From positions 1-32,217 of the forward strand of contig CAMVAA010000011.1 of the NCBI GenBank assembly GCA_947165345.1: a DNA stretch of 32,217 nucleotides, given 5' to 3'. The stretch's first letter is position 1, and each line of letters opens with the position of its first letter. The notes below the pieces were generated by a model, which searched no databases, was not told the origin of the DNA, and worked only from the letters and a program-made list of their open reading frames with translations. The position numbers were made by a program, and so were the translations under genes. This DNA comes from an uncultured Bacteroidales bacterium. Its GTDB lineage: Bacteria > Bacteroidota > Bacteroidia > Bacteroidales > P3. Below, piece after piece: positions 8,324 to 15,793 of this stretch.

Positions 8324-8794
8324 TTACTTTTTAAGTGATTTGGCAATCTCGGTGTATACAATCGAGACCGCGGCGACTATCACGAGGATGTAGACCACGA
8401 TACACGCAGCACCTATCAGCTTCGAGGTGCCTTCCGAGACGTCATGTTTTTCCATCAGAGCCTGGCTCACATCGGTGCCCGACGAGAGCACAAAGGCCAG
8501 CACGCACACCACCACCACGGCCACAACAAGACCGAGGAATTTCTTCCAGTAGCCTTTGTCTTCGCGGAAACGGTTTGCAAGCTTGACACACAGGAATGCG
8601 ACGATGGCAATCACAGACACCGCCACAAGGCAGAGCAGGATATAGAATGTCGCATCGAAAAGGCCGTTGGCTTTCACGGCCGAGAGTTCTTTGGTATCAC
8701 CGTTGTTCATGGCAAAGATGACGCTGAGCACTGCACACAGCACTGCCACGCCCAAGCCACACCAGGTGATAAGTTTATCAGTCTTTTCTTTCAT
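8324..8794 (-). CDS. Conserved four-helix membrane protein of the ExbB-ExbD cluster, function unknown
   Basis: A 156-residue protein that I cannot assign to a characterised family. It has four likely membrane helices at about residues 9-28, 47-70, 84-103 and 127-148 (for example FYILLCLVAVSVIAIVAFLC). Between helices 1 and 2 is a short polar loop of about 20 residues, and helix 2 is followed by a basic stretch (KLANRFREDKGYWKK). It sits between the ExbB-like gene (57-nt gap) and the first exbD (6-nt gap). From memory, similar small membrane proteins occur at this place in other Bacteroidota exbB-exbD clusters, which suggests an accessory part of the proton channel; that role is inference. Confidence 0.8.
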   Translation of the reverse strand: MKEKTDKLITWCGLGVAVLCAVLSVIFAMNNGDTKELSAVKANGLFDATFYILLCLVAVSVIAIVAFLCVKLANRFREDKGYWKKFLGLVVAVVVVCVLAFVLSSGTDVSQALMEKHDVSEGTSKLIGAACIVVYILVIVAAVSIVYTEIAKSLKK

Positions 8795-8851
8795 TGTGGT
8801 TGTTCTTTTTTAGGTTATTATTGGTGTTCACCGTTCAAAAGAGGGCAACCA

Positions 8852-9673
8852 TTATTTGTGGTACTTCACGAGGATATCCATGAAGCTGATGCTGCCGTCT
8901 TCCATCTGGTCGACGAGGCTCTCGATCTTGGTGAGGATGTAGTTGTAGAAAATCTGAAGGATGATAGCGGTGATCAGACCGAAGATGGTCGTCAACAGAG
9001 CAACCTTCATACCACCAGCCACAACAGTCGGGCTGATATCACCGGCGGTCTCGATGTCATCGAAGGCCTGAACCATTCCGACCACAGTGCCGAGGAAACC
9101 GAACGAAGGAGCCAGTGCGATGAACAGGGCAATCCAGGTAAGGTTGTTCTCGAGGCGGGCCATCTGCACACCACCATAGCTGGTGACGGCCTTCTCAACA
9201 TTGTCCAGACCCTGATCAATACGGTCAAGACCCTGCACGAATATGCTGGCCACGGGGCCACGGGTGTTGGCGCAAAGCTCGCGGGCACCTTTCCAGTCAC
9301 CCTTCTTGGCATTCTCTTCGATGCCGTCGAGCAGGTTCTTCACGTTGGTAGTGGCCATGTTGAGGTAAAGAATACGCTCGATGATGAGAGCCATACCGAA
9401 AATAAGGCAGAGGAGCACAGGGGTCATCCAGCCGGCACCACCCTGTATGTACTTCTCTTTCAGCATCTGATGGAACGACTTGGTGTCATCGTTCTCGGCG
9501 ACGGTCTCCTCAACGGGAGCCTCTTCTGCCTCGGCGACAGTGGCGGCGGCCTCGTCGGTGGCGGTTACCTGTTCGGTGGCTTCAGCAGCGGCGACATCCT
9601 GTGCCTTCACGTCGTTGAAGTTGGCAAATGTCAACAGTCCTACTATTGACATCAAAGCGATTACTTTTTTCAT
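8852..9673 (-). CDS. exbB: MotA/TolQ/ExbB-family proton channel protein
   Basis: A 273-residue protein. A signal-peptide-like N-terminus (MKKVIALMSIVGLLTFANFNDVKA) is followed by an Ala/Glu/Val-rich low-complexity linker (about 25-62), a form common in Bacteroidota ExbB. Then come three membrane helices: MTPVLLCLIFGMALIIERIL (about 82-101), APSFGFLGTVVGMVQAF (about 188-205) and KVALLTTIFGLITAIILQIF (about 222-242). The GFLGTVVGMVQAF and TTIFGLITAI segments are hallmarks of the family. With ExbD it converts proton-motive force into movement of TonB for outer-membrane uptake. First gene of the four-gene cluster; it has its own strong promoter 65-90 nt upstream. Confidence 0.95.
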   Translation of the reverse strand: MKKVIALMSIVGLLTFANFNDVKAQDVAAAEATEQVTATDEAAATVAEAEEAPVEETVAENDDTKSFHQMLKEKYIQGGAGWMTPVLLCLIFGMALIIERILYLNMATTNVKNLLDGIEENAKKGDWKGARELCANTRGPVASIFVQGLDRIDQGLDNVEKAVTSYGGVQMARLENNLTWIALFIALAPSFGFLGTVVGMVQAFDDIETAGDISPTVVAGGMKVALLTTIFGLITAIILQIFYNYILTKIESLVDQMEDGSISFMDILVKYHK

Positions 9674-9736
9674 GATGTTTTTAGTGTGTTGATTATTAAT
9701 TTATTGTTTATATCTCTCGTTATTCTTAATATTTTG

Positions 9737-9765
9737 CAAATATACACATTTTTTCATAAACCAAA
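9737..9765 (-). promoter_or_regulatory. Promoter of the exbB-exbD cluster
   Basis: Minus-strand TATATTTG (9744-9737) matches the -7 consensus, and TTTG at 9765-9762 matches the -33 element with a 17-nt spacer. This is one of the best promoters in the window. It starts just after the stop of the polyprenyl synthase gene, leaving a leader of about 60 nt. Confidence 0.8.
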
Positions 9766-9773
9766 GAAAAATA

Positions 9774-10757
9774 TCATTTTTTTCTTCCGTCAAGGGCCGT
9801 CACAAGTTCCCGCAACGGTTTTTTCAGATTTTCTTCGGCGTCTATCATGTCCAGGCTGCGCTTCGCCGCCACAAACTCGGCGTCGACATTCTTTTCCACT
9901 TCGGCCTTAAGCCCAATGCTGTCATATATCTCCATCACTCTGCGCACCTTCTCCTCCTCGTCCATATTGTCCTTCGAGGAGAAATATCCTGTCAGGGCTG
10001 ACCGCTTTGTGTCGTCACACATAGTCAAGGCTGTCAGAAGAAGGAAACTTATCTTGTTGTCGCGTATGTCCTGACCTGTCTTTTTACCGAATACGGCCGT
10101 GTCGCCATAGCCGTCAAGCAGGTCGTCCTGCATCTGGAACGCCAGTCCAAGGTGGATGCCGAAGTCATAAAGACGGCTTATGTCTTCTACCGGTGCATCG
10201 GCATAAAGAGCGCCAATCTTCAGCGCTCCAGCTAGCAGCACGGCGGTCTTCTGGCGTATCATATCCAGATAGTCTGCCAAGCTCACGTCCGCAAGGCCTC
10301 GCCGTTCGAAATTCATGTCTTTCTGCTGCCCTTCGCACACTTCTATGGCTGTCTCCACAAAACACTGCAGTATTTCTCTCAGCTGCGTTGTCGGCTGTCG
10401 CAGGAAATAACGCCAGGCAATGGCGAACATCGTGTCTCCGCTCAGCACCGCCGTGTTCTCGTCCCACTTGGTGTATACCGTGGGTTTTCCGCGGCGCAAC
10501 GGCGAGCGGTCCATGAGGTCGTCGTGTAAAAGGGTGAAGTTGTGGAACGTCTCGATGCCGAGGGCTGCATCCTTCACTGTCTCGATGTCGCCGCCGAAGA
10601 GCGAATTGGCAGCTAGTAGTAGGGTAGGGCGGATCCGTTTCCCACCAAGACGCAGAGTGTAGTCTATCGGCTCGTAGAGTTCATGCGGTTCGCTCACGAA
10701 GTTTTCCCGGTCGAAAATCCCGTTAACCGTCTCTATGTATTCTGCAAGATTTGTCAT
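9774..10757 (-). CDS. Polyprenyl (trans-isoprenyl) diphosphate synthase
   Basis: A 327-residue class I prenyl transferase. Landmarks: GGKRIRP near residue 38, the first Asp-rich motif DDLMD at 79-83 followed by RRGKPT, and the second Asp-rich motif DDLLD near 210 preceded by FQMQ. It joins isopentenyl diphosphate to allylic primers. The first Asp-rich motif has no two-residue insertion and is preceded by FTLLH, so chain length (C15 to C20 or longer) cannot be settled by eye; farnesyl or geranylgeranyl diphosphate synthase is most likely. It lies 31 nt after the TPR gene, probably co-transcribed. The precursor-forming gene dxs is nearby at 15794-17680 but on the other strand. Confidence 0.93.
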   Translation of the reverse strand: MTNLAEYIETVNGIFDRENFVSEPHELYEPIDYTLRLGGKRIRPTLLLAANSLFGGDIETVKDAALGIETFHNFTLLHDDLMDRSPLRRGKPTVYTKWDENTAVLSGDTMFAIAWRYFLRQPTTQLREILQCFVETAIEVCEGQQKDMNFERRGLADVSLADYLDMIRQKTAVLLAGALKIGALYADAPVEDISRLYDFGIHLGLAFQMQDDLLDGYGDTAVFGKKTGQDIRDNKISFLLLTALTMCDDTKRSALTGYFSSKDNMDEEEKVRRVMEIYDSIGLKAEVEKNVDAEFVAAKRSLDMIDAEENLKKPLRELVTALDGRKK

Positions 10758-10788
10758 GTCAAACTCCTTTTCTTATTTATATAGTCGG

Positions 10789-11898
10789 TCAGTATGTCAC
10801 CGAATGTTGCGTACACCACTGTCTCGCGTTCTGGTGGCCGAGGCGGGCGGCACGGCGATAGTTGGCTTTCTCTTTAGCCTGTTGTCCCTGGCGTCCATAG
10901 AGTTCGGCTATGGCGCAGTATGTCTCTGCGTCGCTGCCGTCTATGCCCACCGCCTTTTGATAATAATGTATAGCTTTCGGGTACAGCCGTTGCTCGGCAT
11001 ATGTACGGCCTATAAGACGGTAAGCCTCCGATAGGCCTGGGGCGATACGTATTGCATGGCGGTACTGCTCCACGGCATTGTCAAACTCGCCACGCTCGAA
11101 GTATATGTCACCCATACGGTTGTATGCGTTCACATAGCCACTGTCGATCGACACGACATTCTGCAAACATTCTATAGCACCTGCCGTCTCGCCTTTGAGT
11201 TTGTATGCCCACCCAAGGGCATAGAGCAGCTTCACCGACTTGCGGTGTTTTTTGAGACCTTTCCGAAGGGTACTAATGGCTAAATCATGGTTGTTTCGAT
11301 AGCAGTAGAGGCTGCCAAGATCGAAACAGGCGTCGGTATTGTCCGGTTCAAGCTTGAGGGCTTCGCGGAAGGCCTTTATAGCCTCGTTGTCGTCTCCACG
11401 TCGGTATCGTACTATACCGTCTATGTTGTGCGGACGGGCTGCCCCAGGGTCTGCTGCGAGGGCTTTGCGTACCCAGATGGCTGCATTGGTGTAGTTACCC
11501 TGCTCGCAGTAGACCAATGCCAGTGTGCCCATGGCTGAGGCCTGTAGCCCGTTTTCTGTATCCAAAGCCAGTTCAAGGGCTTTCTCGGCGGCACTCCGGG
11601 CATCGTCCCATCTGCGCCGTTCTGTAAGGCAAGCGGCAAGGTGCGCCATGGCCTCGGCACCTGAGTCGGCAGCGGCAAGCCATCGTATGGCCTCGTCATA
11701 GCGTTCCTCTCCCTCGAGGAGCACTCCGAGGCGCAATCGGGCCTCGGCGCTCGTGTCCGACGCCTGGCGATAGTAGCCTTCGGCCAACTCCGAGAGCCCC
11801 TTTGTCTCGGCCGCCACACCTTTGGCAACAAGCCCCTGGGCTTTCGCAGTCAAGGTCGCCATCACTACAAGGACAAGGATTGCTCCGCGTTTGAACAT
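10789..11898 (-). CDS. Secreted tetratricopeptide-repeat (TPR) protein
   Basis: I place the start at ATG 11898, giving 369 residues, because this begins with a signal peptide (MFKRGAILVLVVMATLTAKAQ); the track ORF from 12048 runs over the 3' end of hppA. The mature part is made of about nine TPR units, recognisable by repeated A..G..Y....Y..A...Y..A motifs, e.g. AYNRMGDIYFERGEFDNAVE and AYRLIGRTYAEQRLYPKAIH. TPR arrays are protein-binding scaffolds; the partner is unknown. The protein is likely periplasmic or surface-attached. A strong hairpin ends 13 nt upstream of the start codon, which may reduce transcription coming from hppA. The polyprenyl synthase follows after 31 nt. Confidence 0.9.
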   Translation of the reverse strand: MFKRGAILVLVVMATLTAKAQGLVAKGVAAETKGLSELAEGYYRQASDTSAEARLRLGVLLEGEERYDEAIRWLAAADSGAEAMAHLAACLTERRRWDDARSAAEKALELALDTENGLQASAMGTLALVYCEQGNYTNAAIWVRKALAADPGAARPHNIDGIVRYRRGDDNEAIKAFREALKLEPDNTDACFDLGSLYCYRNNHDLAISTLRKGLKKHRKSVKLLYALGWAYKLKGETAGAIECLQNVVSIDSGYVNAYNRMGDIYFERGEFDNAVEQYRHAIRIAPGLSEAYRLIGRTYAEQRLYPKAIHYYQKAVGIDGSDAETYCAIAELYGRQGQQAKEKANYRRAARLGHQNARQWCTQHSVTY

Positions 11899-11906
11899 GT
11901 CTCTCA

Positions 11907-11944
11907 AAACGACGGTCCCACACTGTTTATTGTGCGGGACCGTC
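11907..11944 (-). terminator. Hairpin between hppA and the TPR gene (terminator or attenuator)
   Basis: A 13-bp stem (11911-11923 with 11932-11944, one G-U pair) and an 8-nt loop, followed on the minus strand by GTTTTGAG. It starts 29 nt after the hppA stop and ends 13 nt before the TPR ATG. The T-run is short (4), so termination may be partial. On the plus strand it is followed by ATTATTTTT. Confidence 0.7.
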
Positions 11945-11972
11945 ATTATTTTTACCGTTCGTGCCAATGTTT

Positions 11973-14393
11973 CTATTTGATACGCATCTTGTAGAACGAG
12001 CGGTACACGAAGATGAGGGCTATCACAAGGAACACCACTCCAACCCACGGGGCAGCCTTCTGGAAGCTTGCGCTGATGGCTATCTCCATGGCCAGCACTC
12101 CGAAGAGTGTCGTAAACTTGATAATGGGGTTCAGGGCCACCGATGACGTGTCTTTGAATGGGTCTCCGACCGTGTCACCAACCACCGAAGCGTCATGCAG
12201 CGGGGTTCCCTTGGCCTGCATATCCACCTCTACCACCTTCTTAGCATTGTCCCATGCACCGCCGGCGTTGGCCATAAAGACGGCCTGGAAGAGTCCGAAG
12301 ACGGCAATTGAAATCAGGTAGCTGATGAACAGGCAGACGGCGTTCTGGCCTCCAATACTCTCGGGGCTTGACAGGCAGGCGAAGGCAAGCGCAAAGCAGA
12401 AAATGGCGATGAAGATATTAATCATGCCCTTCTGTGCGTAGTTGGTGCAGATTTTCACCACTTCCTGACTCTTCTCAATGTCAGCCTTCTTGGGTGCATT
12501 GGGGTCGAGCTTGATATTGTCCTTGATATACTCCACAGCGCGGTTGGCACCAGTGGTGACAGCCTGCATCGAAGCTCCGGTGAACCAGTAGATAACACAT
12601 CCACCGAGTATGAAGCCCAGTATCGAGTAGGGGTTAAGCAGGTTGAGGATGCTCTCGGGCTCTATGCCGAGGGTCTTCTGTATCATAAGGATAAGCGAGA
12701 ATATCATCGTCGTGGCCCCCACTACGGCCGTACCGATAAGCACCGGCTTGGCAGTAGCCTTGAAAGTGTTGCCGGCGCCGTCGTTGGCCTCCAGATAGTA
12801 CTTAGCCTTCTCGAAGTCGGGCTTGAAGCCGAACTCGCTTTCGACCTCCTTGGTAGTCTTCTCCACGTCGTCCTCGATGAGCGAAAGCTCATAGACACTC
12901 TGCGCGTTGTCAGTCACGGGACCATAACTGTCGACAGCGATGGTCACAGGTCCCATACCCAGCATTCCGAAGGCCACCAGGCCGAAGGCGAAGATGCTAT
13001 AGTAGGCACCGAAGACGGGCTCTATATTGAAGGCCGTGGAGGCGAAGTAGGCGATAACCATCAGGACGAAGAAGACAACGCCCGTCCAGAAGCCGCCCAT
13101 ATTTCCGGCCACCAATCCACTGAGGATATTCAAACTGGCACCGCCTTGCTCCGAGGCCTTGACGACTTCCTTGACATGTTTCGACGTGGGCGAGGTGAAG
13201 AGCTTTGTGAACTCGGGAATCAGCGCTGCTCCAAGGGTGCCACACGAAATGATGATACTCAGTGCAAGCCATAGGTTGTGCATGTCGTGTCCGGCCACCT
13301 CGGTCACATTTCCGAGGATGAACCACGATGCGCAGAAGGTCCCAATGATGCTCAGAATGGAGGTAATCCACACAAGCGAAGTCAGCGGCTGCTCAAAGTT
13401 GATGTCGTCGGCTTTGCTGTAGCGGGCCTTGGCAATGGCACCGTTGACATAGTACGCCAGCACCGAAGCCAGGATACCAAGTATACGCATGACGAAAATC
13501 CACACCAGCAGTTTGACCTGCATCGAGGGGTCGGGGACGGCAAGAAGGATGAAGCTCACAAGTGCCACACCGGTGACGCCGTAGGTCTCGAAGCCGTCGG
13601 CCGTGGGTCCAATGCTGTCGCCAGCGTTGTCACCCGTGCAGTCAGCAATGACACCGGGGTTGCGGGGATCGTCCTCGCCAATCTTGAAGACCACCTTCAT
13701 CAGGTCGCTTCCGATATCGGCAATCTTGGTGAAGATACCGCCGGCGATACGCAAGGCCGAAGCTCCGAGGCTCTCACCGATGGCGAAGCCGATAAAGCAG
13801 CTTCCAGCCAGATTCTCAGGCATGAAGAGCAGGATGATAAGCATCAGCACCAGCTCGACACAAATCAGCACGATACCAATCGACATGCCGGCGCGGAGCG
13901 GTATGTTCAGCAGGTCGAGCGGACGGCGGCGCAACGAGGCAAAAGCCATGCGGGCATTGGCGTAAGTGTTCATACGCACACCGAACCAGGCCACTCCATA
14001 GCTGCCCAGTATTCCGACCACGGTCCATCCGAGAATCAGCGCCACAGCACCGCCACTCATGTGGCTCAACACTCCGAAATACAGCGCTATGGCAGCGCCG
14101 ATGAAAACGAAGAGCAGCAACAGAAACTTGCCCTGCTGCTTGAGGTAGGTGGAACAGGTTTTGAATATGACATTGCCTATTTCAAGCATCGATTTGTGGG
14201 CTTTCAACCGGCGCACCTTGTTGAACTGCCAGAAGCCGAACAACAGGCCGAGCACCACGACGGCAAATCCCCAGTAGAGAATCGACGCATCTTCCGAAGC
14301 GGCAAATCCTCTCGGCATTTCGAGGTCTGCTTCGCTGGCAAAAGCCAAAAATGGCGTTGCCAACGCAAGAAGGGTAGTTGCTAATTTCTTCAT
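11973..14393 (-). CDS. hppA: Membrane-bound ion-pumping pyrophosphatase, divergent type
   Basis: An 806-residue pump that uses pyrophosphate hydrolysis to move H+ or Na+ across the inner membrane. About 16 hydrophobic helices are visible. Signature region: GGIFTKIADIGSDLM, then EDDPRNPGVIAD, then DCTGDNAGDSIGPTADGFETY. Compared with the canonical family (DVGADLVGKVE...VIADNVGDNVGD) the DX7KXE motif is shortened and its Glu is not present, while the Asp-rich parts are kept. At the position that separates K+-dependent (GNTTAA) from K+-independent (GNTTKA) enzymes the sequence is GNTFKA, pointing to K+ independence. The protein opens with a signal-peptide-like segment (MKKLATTLLALATPFLAFAS), making it longer than the usual 670-770. 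Na+ versus H+ specificity cannot be decided by eye. It has a strong own promoter. Confidence 0.95.
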   Translation of the reverse strand: MKKLATTLLALATPFLAFASEADLEMPRGFAASEDASILYWGFAVVVLGLLFGFWQFNKVRRLKAHKSMLEIGNVIFKTCSTYLKQQGKFLLLLFVFIGAAIALYFGVLSHMSGGAVALILGWTVVGILGSYGVAWFGVRMNTYANARMAFASLRRRPLDLLNIPLRAGMSIGIVLICVELVLMLIILLFMPENLAGSCFIGFAIGESLGASALRIAGGIFTKIADIGSDLMKVVFKIGEDDPRNPGVIADCTGDNAGDSIGPTADGFETYGVTGVALVSFILLAVPDPSMQVKLLVWIFVMRILGILASVLAYYVNGAIAKARYSKADDINFEQPLTSLVWITSILSIIGTFCASWFILGNVTEVAGHDMHNLWLALSIIISCGTLGAALIPEFTKLFTSPTSKHVKEVVKASEQGGASLNILSGLVAGNMGGFWTGVVFFVLMVIAYFASTAFNIEPVFGAYYSIFAFGLVAFGMLGMGPVTIAVDSYGPVTDNAQSVYELSLIEDDVEKTTKEVESEFGFKPDFEKAKYYLEANDGAGNTFKATAKPVLIGTAVVGATTMIFSLILMIQKTLGIEPESILNLLNPYSILGFILGGCVIYWFTGASMQAVTTGANRAVEYIKDNIKLDPNAPKKADIEKSQEVVKICTNYAQKGMINIFIAIFCFALAFACLSSPESIGGQNAVCLFISYLISIAVFGLFQAVFMANAGGAWDNAKKVVEVDMQAKGTPLHDASVVGDTVGDPFKDTSSVALNPIIKFTTLFGVLAMEIAISASFQKAAPWVGVVFLVIALIFVYRSFYKMRIK

Positions 14394-14435
14394 ACTATGT
14401 GTTTTTGTTTATTTAGGCTACTCAAAAATGGCATA

Positions 14436-14466
14436 CAAATGTAACGCTTTTTTTTATTTCGGCAAA
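14436..14466 (-). promoter_or_regulatory. Promoter of hppA
   Basis: Minus-strand TACATTTG (14443-14436) matches the -7 consensus. A TTTG -33 element lies at 14466-14463 with a 19-nt spacer. Leader to the hppA ATG is roughly 35-40 nt. Confidence 0.75.
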
Positions 14467-14634
14467 AAAAAGTCCATCTTTAACCGTTTTATCCCCCCGG
14501 CCGGCACGCCTGTCCGTTTTTTTTCATCTTTTCTGCCGAGCCCCTCTGTGCCCGGGGGTGGTCTTGTCGGTGGTGTCGCTGTGTCTCTTGGTTTCCGGCC
14601 GTTCGTCGATGCACCCGGTCGGGTGTGCCCGGCT

Positions 14635-14667
14635 CCTCTCTACCCCCTCTCTACCCCTTCTCTACCC
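14635..14667. repeat. 33-bp C/T-rich repeat, copy 2
   Basis: Identical over 33 bp to 1657-1689. On the minus strand it shows G-runs of 5, 4 and 5 spaced by TAGAGA, with a fourth run of only two G. It lies in the intergenic region upstream of the secreted-protein/dxs genes. Confidence 0.8.
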
Positions 14668-14807
14668 CCAACCACCGTTCCGGAGGGCCAAAATCCGACA
14701 TCCTCCCCGTCCACGTTCCATCTCGGCCTCACACCCGCTTTTTCACTGTTTTACATTATTTTTATCGCATTGCAAAATAAAACATCACAAGGCGCGTTTC
14801 ATATCTT

Positions 14808-15788
14808 GTGACAAAACTTGCAAAAAAAATAGCACTACTGGTTCTGCTCTCCGTCGCCTCCACGGCGTCGGCACAGGACAAAGCCTTGATGCAGCAGCAT
14901 CAGGAGCGACTCTCCGCTCTACTCGCCAAGGTGGCGACCGCTCCGACCGACAACGAGCGCTACCTGGCCTCCGAAGAGGCTGTCCAGGTGCTGGCCCAGG
15001 CTCTCGAAGAAGAAGAGTCCGAGCGCTGGTCCTGGCAGCTGCCTCGGGTGGCATCGGTCCTCACGTCGCCCGACAAGCAGTTCCGCATTTTCTCATGGGC
15101 CGTCGTGCGCGACAACGGCGAGTACGAGTGTTTCGGCGCCGTGCAGTTCTACAACGACCGCGAGGAACAGTATGAATACCAACTCCTTAACGACAAAAGC
15201 GAGGAAATTATGAACCGCGAAGAGTCGGTCCTCTCCGCCGGCCAGTGGTTCGGCGCCGTCTACCAGGAGCTGATACAGACCTCCCACGCCGGCCGCACCT
15301 ACTACACGCTGCTCGGCTGGAACGGCGTCGACGCCCTCACGGACCGCAAGGTCATCGAGCCGGTGACCATGCGCGGCGGACAGCCGCAGTTCGGCGCACC
15401 GCTCTTCCGCCGCGAACGCAACCTCCGACGCGTGGTCCTCGAATACACCAACGACGCCATGGTCAACCTCGGCTACGGCGAGCAGTTCGTCGAAGAGGTC
15501 TCCCACGACCGCGTCAAGGTGAAAGGCACCAACCGCTACCGCACCGTCGAAAAACGCAAAACACACAAAGAGAAGATGATAATCTTCGACGAGGTCGAGC
15601 CTCAAGTCCCTGGCATGGAAGGCCTCTTCCAATACTATGTGCCGTCGGGCGTCGAACTGGCCTACGCCTTCATCGACGGCAAGTGGGAACTCCGCAGCGG
15701 CGCTCAGGGCCGTCTGGACGACAAACGCCTCAACAAGCCATTCGAACCGCTGCCCAAGAGCGACCCCGCCTACAACTTCATCAAGTGA
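14808..15788 (+). CDS. Secreted protein of unknown function upstream of dxs
   Basis: A 326-residue protein starting with GTG at 14808. The N-terminus MTKLAKKIALLVLLSVASTASAQD is a typical signal peptide with cleavage after about residue 22. The mature protein is rich in charged residues and aromatic amino acids, with an N-terminal helical stretch (about 25-85, LMQQHQERLSALLAK and QALEEEESERW) and a mixed beta-like region with motifs such as FRIFSWAVVRDNGEYECFGA, TYYTLLGWNGVD and DPAYNFIK at the end. I do not recognise a named family; from memory, similar uncharacterised proteins occur in other Bacteroidales. The stop lies 5 nt before the dxs ATG, so the two are almost certainly co-transcribed. 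No start codon other than this GTG gives an intact signal peptide. Confidence 0.85.
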   Translation: MTKLAKKIALLVLLSVASTASAQDKALMQQHQERLSALLAKVATAPTDNERYLASEEAVQVLAQALEEEESERWSWQLPRVASVLTSPDKQFRIFSWAVVRDNGEYECFGAVQFYNDREEQYEYQLLNDKSEEIMNREESVLSAGQWFGAVYQELIQTSHAGRTYYTLLGWNGVDALTDRKVIEPVTMRGGQPQFGAPLFRRERNLRRVVLEYTNDAMVNLGYGEQFVEEVSHDRVKVKGTNRYRTVEKRKTHKEKMIIFDEVEPQVPGMEGLFQYYVPSGVELAYAFIDGKWELRSGAQGRLDDKRLNKPFEPLPKSDPAYNFIK

Positions 15789-15793
15789 AAGAG

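Larger units (their letters stand above)
14394..14807. other. Intergenic region between divergent hppA and the secreted-protein/dxs genes
   Basis: A gap of 414 nt. It holds the hppA promoter near its left end and the second copy of the 33-bp C/T-rich repeat in the middle. The track ORFs here (14428-14811, 14558-15175) have no recognisable protein features and cross the start of the next gene. I found no RNA gene or perfect promoter for the rightward gene; TATCTTGT just before its GTG is a one-mismatch -7 box but lies too close to the start codon. Confidence 0.6.

Noticed and set aside
13278-14384. 368-aa plus-strand ORF
   Set aside because: Antisense shadow of hppA, rich in His, Gln and Asp as expected for the reverse of membrane-protein codons.
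14428-14811. 127-aa plus-strand ORF in the hppA-dxs gap
   Set aside because: Low-complexity translation over promoter and repeat DNA, and it overlaps the signal-peptide start of the real gene.
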